This document shows positions 54,044 to 64,000 of a DNA stretch of 64,000 nt, piece after piece; within the stretch, counting starts at the first letter, position 1, and each line of letters starts with the position of its first letter. This stretch comes from Epithemia pelagica. Taxonomy: Eukaryota; Bacillariophyta; Bacillariophyceae; Surirellales; Surirellaceae. A program made the position numbers and the translations under genes. The notes under the pieces are model-generated. The model was not told the DNA's origin. It worked only from the letters and a program-made list of their open reading frames with translations, and made no database searches. The stretch is taken from contig OX337229.1 of the NCBI GenBank assembly GCA_946965045.2, forward strand, positions 6,262,001-6,326,000, read 5' to 3'.

Positions 54044-55347
54044 GTCTCCTTCCATGCGTGCCAAATGAGAGAATCAACTCTCTGTAGTTGCACTCTTGCT
54101 CCAGGGGATCCGCCCTTTGTTGATTTTCTTCGTATTAGATGATGCCATAATCGGAAACAAGTGTAAAGTAGCTTTCCGTAAAGAATTTCCTTTTTTATGA
54201 ACATCTATTTTACGGTTGCTTCTAGTACAAGTTTCCTCTAGGTAGCTGCCGTTCGCAATGGTGATCAACAAAATGTCAATGGCAGTTCCATCGAAGGAGG
54301 AGTAAGTAGTGGAAACAGCCTCTCAGCCCTCCTCGAGAGCCAGGGCTTTTTGTTGAGACAACTTTTATCGATACGATTGCTCCATGTCGAGCTTTGGCCA
54401 GTCTGCAAAGAAGCACTGTACATGAAAGCTTTAGTGAACACATGTTGGACTGCCATGATGGTGACCAGGTGCTCTCATTCATCCATGTCGTATTGATTTC
54501 TGACGACGGAGAGAAGTATTCAATCGGGACAATAACGTCGTGGATATGAGTTCCCGAAGCATCTATTGTTGTCGCCTCAGACCGACAGTGGGTCCAAATG
54601 TGGAACCAGTGAGAAAATATTGATTCACAATGACTTTCGTGCGGTCATTGCCTTGGCCGTGATGGAGTGGATCCACTTGAATGGCGAGAAAAGCACGGGT
54701 CGAGAAAAAGACACGTTCATGAAGATTTCCTCTTTGTTGGATGTCGATTATGAAGTGGCGTCCATGAGATTTGATCGCGCGCTATGAAAAACGCGTCGAT
54801 CCGCAATTCAAGCCCAGCGTTGACGCACGATGACGTTCCTTCTCCAGTGCATTTCTGGGGCGTGGACCACAGCCTTTCTTCTGGCGTTCTCCATTGGACA
54901 CCATATGGCGTCCCTGAGGGAAGACCTTGTTGGGACACCCGATTCCCAACAAGAAACAACAGCCACGACAGACAGTATCTAGGATTGGACGAAGTCACCC
55001 GACTACTAAGTTCTGAAGGTTATAGTCTCCACGGAATCTCGAAGCTGACTGGAATCGTATCGGATTCTCTCGTCGTGCTGCTGTGTCGTTGACAACTGAC
55101 TGTAAAGGAAGACTCGTGCCGCGCTTTTCGGGGTCAAAGTCTGAGCGGATGGCAGGAGTATAGCTGGGGTAGCAAGCTTATACTCGGCAACAAGACTCAT
55201 CAATCACGAATGATGAGCGACGTAGATGTGAACGAATGGATGGAATGACTCATCCAAAAGATATTGAAGAAAAGATCCAAGTGAATTTAGTGAGAATTTA
55301 GGACTCTAACATAATAGTGATTATCAGAATAAGTATCCTTTTACGGA
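54044..55347. other. Region of decayed gene fragments
   Basis: It contains a remnant of the giant gene (54330-54610) and then a fragment reading HNDFRAVIALAVMEWIHLNGEK (54617-54786), followed by degenerate sequence matching 52205-52340 in part. No intact gene. Confidence 0.5.
54330..54610 (+). pseudogene. Decayed fragment of the giant gene's 3' region
   Basis: It aligns with giant-gene positions about 49280-49600: shared ACATGAAAG.TTTAGTGA, GGTGCTCTCATTCAT (GTTGCTCTCATTCAT in the giant gene), GACAATA and GTCGTGGATATGAGTTCCCG in the same order. Stop codons and indels rule out function. Together with the following glycosyltransferase copy it marks a tandem duplication. Confidence 0.75.
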
Positions 55348-56427
55348 TTGCTCAATGGGAAAGAGACCGCCGTTCTTTTCCACTACTCGCACACGACGAC
55401 GACCGTTGTGTTCCCAAGAAGGAAGAGTCTGGGAATCTTGTCGTCGTCCCTTGCACAACAACAACAACCGGATAAAGAATCAGGGGCACTGAAAAAAGAG
55501 CTCGATGCTGCGAAAGCGCTCCTCAGTGTCGACGAGTATTCCTTGCTGGAAAAATTGATTCGAAATCCAGACGCCGACATTGCCAATGTTATCGGCCAAT
55601 GTTATCGGCGTCTGGATTTTGAATCAATTTTTCCAGCAAGGAATACTCGATAGTCGTAGCATCGACAATGAGGGCAGCAGCAGCTGCAGCAGTGCCAGTG
55701 ACGTAAATGTTCACAGCAGAGCAAACGTCGACCAACCCTTGAGTTACCAAGATTTTCTAGCCTATGCGTTGAATGCTCTGGTGGACGACAAAAAGTGGAT
55801 GAATCTGGATTCCGTTATTGTTGACAGGAGACGTTTATTTGTAGCAAAGGATTATGGCTCAGCAGAGAAACTCTTGGTGGCGGCAACCGATACGACCGTC
55901 GAAGGAGAAAGAATAATAGTGGCTTTTGAGAGCAATGAAAACAAACTAGACTTTTGCTTCTATCGAGACAAAGACGACTACACCAGGTACACCGCCGACA
56001 AGGCACTGGGCCGAATCAAGGGAAACAGGGACGAATTCAAGTAATTTTGCGAGTCGCAGCTCCTACTTATCCAAGATAGCGATAAGAATGGCGTTCTCCC
56101 ACAAGAAGGACCTACGTTCAAGTCCATGGCGTCAATGAATTTGACAATCTAGACAGCGACATTCAAAAAGACAAATCGTATGCGTTGGTGGTGGCGGGAG
56201 AAAGCGGCAGTGGTAAATCAGTATTTTCTTGCCTTGAATCAATGGAGCGTGGTTTTATCCCTATATACATGTGGCTACGCTTGCGGAAAAACAAAAGGGA
56301 GAACGAGGGAGAGGACAAGAAAGGGGACGAAGAAAGCAAGATGGAGGAGACAGGAGAAGAAAAGAACCAGATGGGGCACGATGCTTCCGAGGTCTACACC
56401 AGGAAACCAGAAAGCGAGACGATGTGA
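55348..56427 (+). pseudogene. Broken P-loop NTPase gene
   Basis: Three pieces in different frames read as one former gene. 55348-55653 includes a coiled-coil-like LKKELDAAKALLS; 55580-56044 includes DQPLSYQDFLAYALNALVDD; and about 56110-56427 includes a Walker A motif GESGSGKS (56196-56220) after YALVVA. The frame is first broken by a foldback duplication (55533-55649), then by a stop at 56044. The part after Walker A ends in an acidic/Lys-rich run and a stop, so the rest of the ATPase domain is missing. Original function unknown. Confidence 0.6.
55533..55649. repeat. Foldback (inverted duplication) inside the NTPase pseudogene
   Basis: The 44-nt arms, starting CGAGTATTCCTTGC at 55533 and ending at 55649, match with one mismatch; matching extends inward with a 3-nt gap. 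A short direct repeat CCAATGTTATCGG lies twice in the loop. It turns the coding sequence back on itself and shifts the frame. Confidence 0.9.
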
Positions 56428-56718
56428 ATCGAAGGAACAGTAAAAAATGCGTTGGTCGCATTTCGTGTGCACCGCAGCCACGTCGCGCGGTGCTAAGTGC
56501 CATGAATGTACCTGCTGCTCACTATTTGCACATATTGTTCGAGGAGACCGAATAAATGTGGTGGCGGAAAGATTAGCGGGCGGGCCGGTGGGCACGCCAG
56601 TGTGCCTAGTGAGCCGCTTGGCGACGCAGTATATTTAGCGATAACTTTATGCGCTCACTTTCTTGCTGTATGCTCATCTCGGAACTACACCGTTAGTCGA
56701 ATCATCTTTTGTGTTCCC

Positions 56719-58122
56719 ATGTCTGTTCCAGCAGAAGAGTTCATCATGACACGTTCCAGTCCAACAACCAAACGCAATGGGGTTCCCACCATTTGCACCA
56801 AGGCTAGGCTGATGGCTTTCGTTTTTATTGCGGGGGCGTTCTTTCTTCAGATTGCAAATCTTTCTCTTTTTATGCGGGCCTCCTTCTTTTCCGGCGAGAT
56901 TGCCACTTTCAATCAATCTTCCTCCTTGGCCACAAATCCCCTAGATGACGACAATAAGACTTTGAGTGCACCTGCTCGTGCTTCTTCAATCGTCGCGAAT
57001 GATACAACGCCCATTATTGATGGGGAGGAGGAAACAAATTTGTTGCCGGTTCCTTCTGCCGGTTTGCGCCTGGATTGGACACACTTGGACCTGCACTCTC
57101 CCATGGCGCAACGAATCGCTGCTCATCAACGTTCGTGTGACCTCCCCGAGGCGATCTTTCCCTGGCGAAACAATGCGGGAATGGGCAGTGATTTAACCCT
57201 CTGGTCCTATGGCATGTGACAAGGCCTGCAACTCGGTCAGCGTCTCTTTTCGCGTCGACCATGGATTCATTGGAGCCAACTCACGTGTTCCCCCAACGAT
57301 ACGTCGTCCATGACGTGCTACTTTCCGCAATCGGAGGATTTGTGTCCTCCCACATCGGACGAGCCCGCCAACGCCAAGAAGGACAATACAAGCCATCATC
57401 CTCCAAGCTCTGAACTTAGGATTGATCAGATGGATAGAGGTGTTCGCGATGAATGCCAATCTACTCTACAACAGGCCAACCTCAGCTTGTCCGAGTTTGT
57501 CGGATCGGCCACCGAGTTTTGTTTTCCAGTCTTTCTCCCAGAATAGTCGACTCGGCCGTGGAGAGGCTCCCACTGGTCTTTCCACCTCATGGCATCACTG
57601 TTCACATTCGGTGGGGAGACAAGGGACTGGAGATGGAGTTGGTGGATATTCACTCCTACATTGATGCCTGTCATCAGATTCTACAACAACGAAGAGACCG
57701 AGTCTCGGCGTCTCTGGGGGACACAACAAACCAGACCAACTTGGCGAACAGCGCACCCCTAGTCACAACCAACAGTGGCAGTAGCCAGGACGAAGACCCA
57801 GTGCACATTTATTTGGCCACGGAAGATCCAACTGCCGTTCAAGCCATGCGTGAGAACATGCCATCGCATTGGAACTTGTATGTGGATCCCTACGTCACAG
57901 AGGTTTCCCAATATGGTCTCACAGGGTTCAATAGAAATGTCCGATTGGTCAAGGCTCACAGGGGATCGCCTGCCGTGTTTGCACTGGCCTCCCTTCTCAT
58001 TGGAGGCCAACGACTTTGTTCTGACGACCGCCAGCAACTGGAGTCGACTCATGAATGATCTTCGACGATTCATTGTAGAGCAGCACTACTCAACCACTGT
58101 GATTGATTTGCGGAAAGCATGA
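56719..58122 (+). pseudogene. Broken tandem copy of the FUT8-like glycosyltransferase gene
   Basis: It aligns along its whole length with 52631-54043, including the promoter from about 56415. Three lesions are visible: a Cys codon changed to TGA at 57217-57219; one T missing from a T run at about 57517-57520; and a 5-nt deletion at about 58000. In-frame differences also occur (a shorter stem, and an 18-nt loss before HIRWGDK). The HIRWGDK motif itself survives. With three independent breaks it should not give a full enzyme. Confidence 0.85.
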
Positions 58123-59203
58123 ATCCATTGAACCGTTGTGGGACAGTGTGCGTGAAAGGACTTTGTGAAGGTGTGTCAAAACAACACTAGTAACGGCAAA
58201 CTATCAGTGGAATAACGGCAGCGGGAAGTGTCGTCGTTGGCCTGGTCGATGAGAAGAGAATGATAAACGAATCACAAGCTTTACCGGCAACGACGGAATG
58301 GCAATACCAATATCCTTCCGTCCATGATGATGGTACACGTGTGTTGTTGTGGAAAATGGACGGACAACACCCACCAGAATACAAAAACGAACAAGAACAA
58401 ATTCCATCGGACGACCAGTCATTTGGAAATCCAGACGTTGCAATGGAAAAGCCGTCTGGTTGAAAGTATGGACACACTCAAGCAAGCCATACTTCGACAC
58501 GAGGTGGTGGTTGGGGATGTCGCAGCACTGCCATGGTCGTTTTCGCCTTCCTCCGTGATAGTGCCATGGGAAAGTGGCTACTTTACGCACTGTGATTGTT
58601 CTTGTTGATGATCCCCATGGACCGATAACTATGGACTGTCAACGAGCCACTACTGAGAGACTGATTGCTGTATCGATGCAAGCAAATTGCCGACCTCATG
58701 ATAAAGTATAGTTGCTGTATTGGAGAAAATATCGAACACGACGGTGTCACAAATTCCAAAGGATTTGCAAATGCCCTGTCACCCGAAACCACAAGCGTCG
58801 AGAGACGGCGTACTGTCCTCTCACACAGACATGGGCCATAAAGGGACCGGACCCCACAATTCGTCACATGGTCGGAACGAAGACGACCGTCCAAACGAGT
58901 CGCTGCGCTTAGTGTTGCAGGCACGCAACCATATAATCTTCCACAGCAAGATAACTTGACTCATTGACCAGCAGCGAGGCATGGTACCATGGGCATCTAT
59001 ACCCAAGGCCTGGCTCCACTCCTGTTTGCGGTGTCATGCCGGATAGTGTAACTTTCGTTTTCTACTAGGTAGTACAACGGTGTACATGCTATCTCTATAG
59101 GTCGCAATGCCATCAAGAAAACAATCCAACTACTGTTTGAGAGTAAAATGATACTGCTATAGTTCCACTATTACTAGGACATACATGCAATACGTTGCAA
59201 ATT
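58123..59203. other. Gene-free stretch
   Basis: Short overlapping frames on both strands, none with recognisable features. The 3'UTR of the Kelch gene lies at the right end. Confidence 0.45.
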
Positions 59204-60391
59204 TCAAGTTCCATCCTTCCCTTCATCACCACGGTGCGCATTGGACCTTGCGCGTTTACGAGCTGATGTCAAGGTGGAGAAGGGTGAAATATGATCATGT
59301 CGGATATCCATTCCTTCCCGAAAAAGACACCATCTGTTGGGCTGCTGTTCACAGAGTCGTCGAAAACACCACGAATTCTTGTCCAGAAGTGGCAATGTCG
59401 CACAGGTAGGATTGATCAATCCTCCAATCGCGGCAATTTGATTGGCAACAGTAACCATACTGAAGCGTTCAAGGCGAGATCCGAATGGTGGGAGATTCCA
59501 CATGCGGTTGTGATGCGTATCCAAGACCTCCACGGATAATTCGTATCCTCCCGTCACCACCAGACAGGATCCCACGGAAACCACTGCACAAGAGGCACGA
59601 TGGTCGGAAAGTACCAAATCAGAGTGAATGGTCCAAGCGGACGAGAAGGAAATGGCTGTAGCCAAAGTTTCGACCATTGAATCGTCCAAATACTCCACCG
59701 AATCAAGTACATTGTCATCGTTTCGGCCTCCAACAACAAAGATGCGGTGACCAACGACCGCACTGGCACACCATGCTCGTGGAACAGTCATGGATGGTCC
59801 GGAAATGAGAGTGTGATTGCTGGTATCAACAATATTTACTGACGACAAACAGCGATAATTGTAGCCACCTATCACAACAATGAATCGGTTGTGCACCGCA
59901 ACAGCACCAAATCCACATCGTGGCGTTGATAATCGACATGTCAATGTCGTCCAATGACGTTCATGTGTGGTGCTGGTTGTCAAAGATGATTGCAGCAAAT
60001 CATTGGAATGAATTCTTTCGATGCAATTCAAAATTCTTTCATTGTTGTATCCTCCCATGACGTAGACGCCGCCATTGCACACAACAGCGGCAAGTTCGTC
60101 ACGTTTCTTGTTCATGGGCGGTCCTTCTCGCCATTGTTTGTCTGGGTCTGTCAGATTCAATAACAGAACGGAATTGGTGGCACCTTGGGCATGTTGAAAT
60201 CCGCCCATCACGACGACGGTTTGTTCCTTGTTGTGATTGTCGTCTTTATCGGGATGATCCAGTACGACCGAACTATGACGAAGACGCCATCCACCCTCAA
60301 GAGGAGGCCAGTCTCTTTCATTCCATTCTACTGCGTCATCTACAAGGACAAGGCCCGACTGCCATGCTTGCTTTTGCAGAGTCGTTGTCAT
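59204..60391 (-). CDS. Kelch-repeat beta-propeller protein
   Basis: The in-frame Met at 60391 (context GACCATGACA) gives 395 aa. At least five Kelch repeats are visible through their Gly pairs and spacing: VVVMGGF, VYVMGGYNNERILN, FIVVIGGYNY, IFVVGGRNDDNVLDSVEYLD, LVVTGGYELSVEVLD and IAAIGG. A six-bladed propeller at about residues 25-345 is plausible. There is no F-box, BTB or signal sequence; the C-terminus is Arg/Lys/His-rich (ARKRARSNAHRG). It is a likely protein-interaction module in cytosol or nucleus; partners are unknown. No intron. Confidence 0.85.
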   Translation of the reverse strand: MTTTLQKQAWQSGLVLVDDAVEWNERDWPPLEGGWRLRHSSVVLDHPDKDDNHNKEQTVVVMGGFQHAQGATNSVLLLNLTDPDKQWREGPPMNKKRDELAAVVCNGGVYVMGGYNNERILNCIERIHSNDLLQSSLTTSTTHERHWTTLTCRLSTPRCGFGAVAVHNRFIVVIGGYNYRCLSSVNIVDTSNHTLISGPSMTVPRAWCASAVVGHRIFVVGGRNDDNVLDSVEYLDDSMVETLATAISFSSAWTIHSDLVLSDHRASCAVVSVGSCLVVTGGYELSVEVLDTHHNRMWNLPPFGSRLERFSMVTVANQIAAIGGLINPTCATLPLLDKNSWCFRRLCEQQPNRWCLFREGMDIRHDHISPFSTLTSARKRARSNAHRGDEGKDGT

Positions 60392-60930
60392 GGTCACGGC
60401 GCTTTCCAATGTCGACAAGAAATGGCAGCAAGAGAGGGTTCCGTATTATTTGTAACAGAGCAACGCGTGGAAGCGTGGAGACAGAAGGGGTGGGCCTGTC
60501 CTGCGTACGAAATGGTGAAGGGCAATCAATCGCACATAGATTACCCCCTACCCCTCTCGCTCCAAAATTGCGGGGCGATCCTCGCGGTCGCACCCCGAAT
60601 ACCAAGCCCTAAGTATTTTCCCCTTTTTTGGCATGTTTTAGTGGGTCTCTACTGTAAGTCATAAACTCAAAAAAGCATAAATCCTACATTTACGTTCGGA
60701 AAACACATTTTTAGTATAAGACGATGACTGCTACTGTAAGTCATAAAACCTAACCAGTGTCATTCTTTGGACAACCCAACGCACGTTATAGGATATACAC
60801 AACCATATATATGCATTGGCATGTCGCGCCATTTTTCCCCCACGAGACTCCCTCCACCTCGACACGCCTTTCGGCCTCATCGTCATCCTCTTTTCGACTA
60901 ACCTGTAGTAATATTTGTTGTTGTAATACC
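60392..60930. other. Upstream region of Harbinger remnant, with short direct repeat
   Basis: CTACTGTAAGTCATAAA occurs at about 60648 and again at about 60732. The first lies in GTGGGTCTCTACTGTAAG right after TTA (60638-60640); TTA is a common target site of PIF/Harbinger elements, so 60641 is a candidate left end. I find no matching right end. Confidence 0.35.
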
Positions 60931-61704
60931 ATGGATGAAGACGATGCATTGATCCTTCTCCTCCTGGAGGAGGAGAAGAAGAAGAAGAAGCTTCGTCTTG
61001 AGGAAGCACAGCGTGTTCGTAATCGTTCGGGAGGGATTCGTCGCGCTGCTCTCCAACATCCAAAATACTCTTCCTTCATGAGACTTTACAATAGTGGCGA
61101 TGACCCCTCGTTGATAGCTTTGTGTGGCTTTGATCATGAGTCATTTGAGAGTCTGCTAAAGCTGTTCACGCCACTGTTTAACAGTTGGAGTCCCTATCCA
61201 CAGAAAGCGAACAAAAAGTTTCACATGAGACGCGTTCGACAAACTGGGAGAACAGGACGGAAACGGCAAATAGACGCAACGATATGTCTAGGATTAGTGC
61301 TCGCCTGGACGCGTACTCGTGGTTCAACGATCCCCTTGCAGGTCATCTTTGGGATGACTGCGAACCCAGTTTCTGTTTGGTTGCGCTTTGGGCGTCGTCT
61401 TCTGGTCAAAGTCCTCCAGAACCATCCGGACGCCGAGGTGAGAATGCCAACGCGAAGCGAAATAGCGAGCTTCAAGGCGGTTATTAGGGAGAAATACCCT
61501 GTGCTCAAGAATGTGTGGGGAGCGATGGACGGACTCAAAGTCCTCATCGAAGCTAACCCTGATCTTGAAAACATCTTCTATAATGGATGGAAATGCGATC
61601 ACTATATTTCAAACCTTTTTGTTTTTTCACCAGATGGAAGGATCCGGGCGTGTTACATCAACGCGCCTGGATCCTGGCACGATTCTACGTTGGCCCACAT
61701 CTAA
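60931..61704 (+). pseudogene. PIF/Harbinger-type transposase, C-terminally truncated
   Basis: ATG 60931 starts a 257-aa protein with an acidic N-terminus and a KKKKK tract. Helical DNA-binding-like sequence follows, then the start of the DDE_4 nuclease domain: WGAMDGLK (Asp200), a Tyr/His-containing YNGWKCDHYISNLFVF, and PGSWHDSTLA (Asp251). A TAA follows three codons later (after HI), so the third acidic catalytic residue, normally further downstream, is absent. It should therefore be catalytically dead unless the stop is bypassed. Family membership is clear from the order GxxDG then GSxHDS. Confidence 0.8.
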
Positions 61705-62205
61705 GGAAGGAACGGTACGCCAGTTTATGGCGGTTTAATTATCGATAAGAAAGCACCCCTAAGCGCATCCTACTAGAATCATCCGCGCGCAGGACACGCG
61801 CACACCTACAAGAACACGCGCACACCTACAAGAACATGCGCATGGCCCTTCCTCACGTTATTACTAAAAATGTGCTTTCCAGAACCAGCAAGCGCATGAC
61901 CCACATTTCACCAACTTCAACACCATGCACAGTCAAGAACCAATAGTCATCACATCCCTCCACCTTCATGCACAGTCAAGAACCAACAGTCATCACATAC
62001 CCTCCTATGTATGCACTCATCCTTGATTGTGTCACATCACCATCATGCGCATTACTCCAGCATCAAGTGCAAGCAAGTTGAACACAGTGCATTTAACTAA
62101 CACCATGCACACACTCCCACTAACAACCAGCGAATGAATGGAACACAATACATGTAGCTATATAGGAGTAGTATATGAAATGAAACCAATTGTCACTCTG
62201 ATCAA
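61705..62205. repeat. Non-coding stretch with short direct repeats
   Basis: ACACGCGCACACCTACAAGA is repeated in tandem at about 61794-61835. CATGCACAGTCAAGAACCAA followed by AGTCATCACAT occurs at about 61924 and 61968. It may be the remnant of a mobile-element end; no gene. Confidence 0.6.
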
Positions 62206-64000
62206 TCACTGCCACGACCGTTTTCGTGGCCTTTTAGAAGGCCTTGTCACAGCATCATCATCTGCATACCCCATTCGAGAGCGATATTGCCCATTGAGAA
62301 ACATCATGAAACAGATACCGCGGTCGCCTGCTCTGTCTTCACGAGCGATTTTCTCTTCCATATCCTCAAAATAGTCCATACCATCCTCATTCATACATCC
62401 ACTTGAGTTCCAACTGCCTGAATATTTGAAGCGAGGATACCTTGCTGAGGATGTATCAATCATTTGATCAACACCATTTTCATTGTACCACCTTGGATTT
62501 AATTCAAATAGTTTCGCCTTGAAAGTGGTCTTGCCCATGTGAGTCCACACATCCCAGCAATCCACAAGGATGGTCAATATGAACGCCTCGTCACTTGAAG
62601 TGAATAACTTCAAGGCCTTTTCGCAATGTTCCTTTCCCTGCTGCTCAGTGTGGTCACCAAAATTGAAATCAATCACGGTTTTATGCATATTCTCACAATA
62701 GACACATGGACCAAACAATTGCAAGAGATATGAATAGGCATAGTTGTCACACTTCTCTCCTCTCAATAACAGAAATTCTTCCAGGGTAGGCATTGGCCCA
62801 AAGTCTTCACAGTCGTTCAAAAGGCATGGATACCTCCGCTGGAAATTACTGTCACGCCATAGATCAAGACCCACGTGTTCTAGATTCAGCAACAAATTAT
62901 CTCACATCTCTTTATGAGAAGACGACGTGATGAACCAACACATTCACTCTTCGATTGACACTTACTTATGAATGCTTTTCGCATGGAAGCCAGAACATTT
63001 GATCGTTTGCTTCGGAACTTGTCAAGCATATAAGGTGAATGTTCAATCCACCACTCCTCTTGTTGTTTTGCATCCGTAATACCTTTGCCTTTGAAATAGT
63101 GCTCAGTAAAATATGTTTTGCCATACTTCCCCCAAAGACCATTCGGATCTGCCTTAGTATCTTCGGACATGGAGAAATACTTGACATAACGCCATGCCAC
63201 CTTCCGAACAAATGTATCAAAGAACTTCTCCGATACCACCTCAGGCTTTTTCTTCGGCTTTTGCTTCTTATTCTTGTCCTTTTCAACAGAACCTTTGTGT
63301 GTAGTGGATGTTACAATCGTACTTGTCGGGCAAGATGATTGATTATGGTGTACTGTTGTTGTCTGTGTTTCCTGTGCCAACTGATTTTGAATATCGTCTT
63401 GTAGAAGAGTTTCCATTGCCTGATCAGGCCCTGTTGTTAGCAAAGTAGATGACGAAGATGACAACATATCCAAAAGGGAAGAAACGTCGTTAGCAAAGGT
63501 ATCACCTGATGCATTCAACCCACAAACACCCCCGTCATTAGAGCCGTCTCACCGACAAATTGTCCTCCTCCATTTTGTGCATCTAACAACTTACTGACAA
63601 GTCCTCCAGCAGGAAAATGTCTCTCATTAGGATCAAAATCATCTCCATCATACTCACTGGGTCCATTGCTCATATTCTGCAATGCTCGTTGCATTTCAGA
63701 ATATTTACACCGACGTCGTCTTCCTCCATGTTATTAACTTCCGTGTTTGTTGGTTGCGCAAAACCAGATGATGGTTGTGTTCTCAGCCCACCCTGTTCAT
63801 TATTGCTATCATCTGCTGAAGTCACATCAGCTCCATCTCTTTCTGAATTTGTTGCCTGCTCCAAAAGATTACCACTCCCTTCCACAGTTGTGCCTTCTTG
63901 TGCTTGTGCTTGATCGTTGTTCATCGAGATCTGTTCCTCTTCTTCCTCGTCATCAGAACTATCTTCTTGGAGTACTAAACCTCCATTGGTTGCCGCAATA
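62206..64000 (-). CDS. Unrecognised gene, 5'-partial, with short introns or frameshifts
   Basis: Coding sequence runs off the right edge. The last exon is 62206-62900. A 65-nt intron (62901-62965, GTAAGT..GTGAG, phase 1) joins it to an exon up to about 63507; this gives AFINNLLLNLEHVGL across the junction. Upstream, a GTGAGA..CATCAG segment of 47 nt could be an intron joining to AGGLVSKLLDAQNGGGQFV. A one-base frame change near 63710 separates this from the acidic N-terminal part at 63670-64000, and I cannot explain it by a normal intron. The protein has a Lys-rich tract (KKQKPKKKP), a conserved-looking region (FVRKVAWRYVKYFSM, then EEWWIEHSPYML), a Cys-containing C-terminal region, and ends in KRPRKR, a likely nuclear signal. 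It could be a host gene or a mobile-element protein. Family unknown. Confidence 0.5.

Noticed and set aside
58187-58960. Several short frames on both strands
   Set aside because: All are under 130 codons, mutually overlapping and featureless.
61700-62160. Solo LTR next to the Harbinger remnant
   Set aside because: It has GC-rich tandem repeats in the style of the LTR at 4145, but no TG..CA ends or sequence match could be established.

Overview
The window looks like nuclear DNA of a diatom (stramenopile alga). The signs are a CoDi-type Ty1/copia retrotransposon (protease motif DRGANG), secreted or membrane proteins with long Pro-Thr stalks, a bacterial-type class I fructose-bisphosphate aldolase, a fused TYW1 gene, and short GT..AG introns of 65-80 nt. 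The diatom assignment is inference; no rRNA or organelle marker is present.

Layout. 1-4715: the 3' part of a CoDi copia element (protease, integrase, reverse transcriptase and RNase H in one frame, then a 3' LTR). 5133-14612: four unfamiliar genes in alternating orientation. They are a two-intron minus gene, a large transposase-like plus gene broken by one TGA, a class III aminotransferase-like minus gene, and a Ser-tract plus gene. They are followed by a cluster of ATTCGGTTA-type motifs and may form one large mobile element, but I found no ends. 15605-17745: a secreted metzincin protease with a PT-rich stalk. 17964-20594 (minus): the wybutosine enzyme TYW1 with an unusual helical N-terminus and an upstream ORF. 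23377-24457: cytosolic class I aldolase with a 5'UTR intron. 24986-25092: a 107-bp near-perfect hairpin.

26606-51808 is the centrepiece. It is one intronless reading frame of about 8,400 codons for a predicted single-pass membrane protein: signal sequence, PT-rich ectodomain, one membrane segment near residues 758-782, then a cytoplasmic tail of about 7,600 residues. The tail was built by internal duplication at many scales. It carries 34 tandem copies of an 82-residue unit (246 bp), bracketed by two copies of a domain I do not recognise.

52631-58122 holds a type II, FUT8-like glycosyltransferase gene and a broken second copy. A decayed fragment of the giant gene lies between them in the original order, which points to a tandem segmental duplication. 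A broken P-loop NTPase gene with a 117-bp foldback also lies between them. 59204-60391 (minus) is a Kelch-repeat protein. 60931-61704 is a truncated PIF/Harbinger-type transposase. 62206-64000 (minus) is an unrecognised gene that runs off the right edge.

Core housekeeping functions (TYW1, aldolase) thus sit among mobile DNA and fast-evolving, repeat-rich surface or membrane genes.
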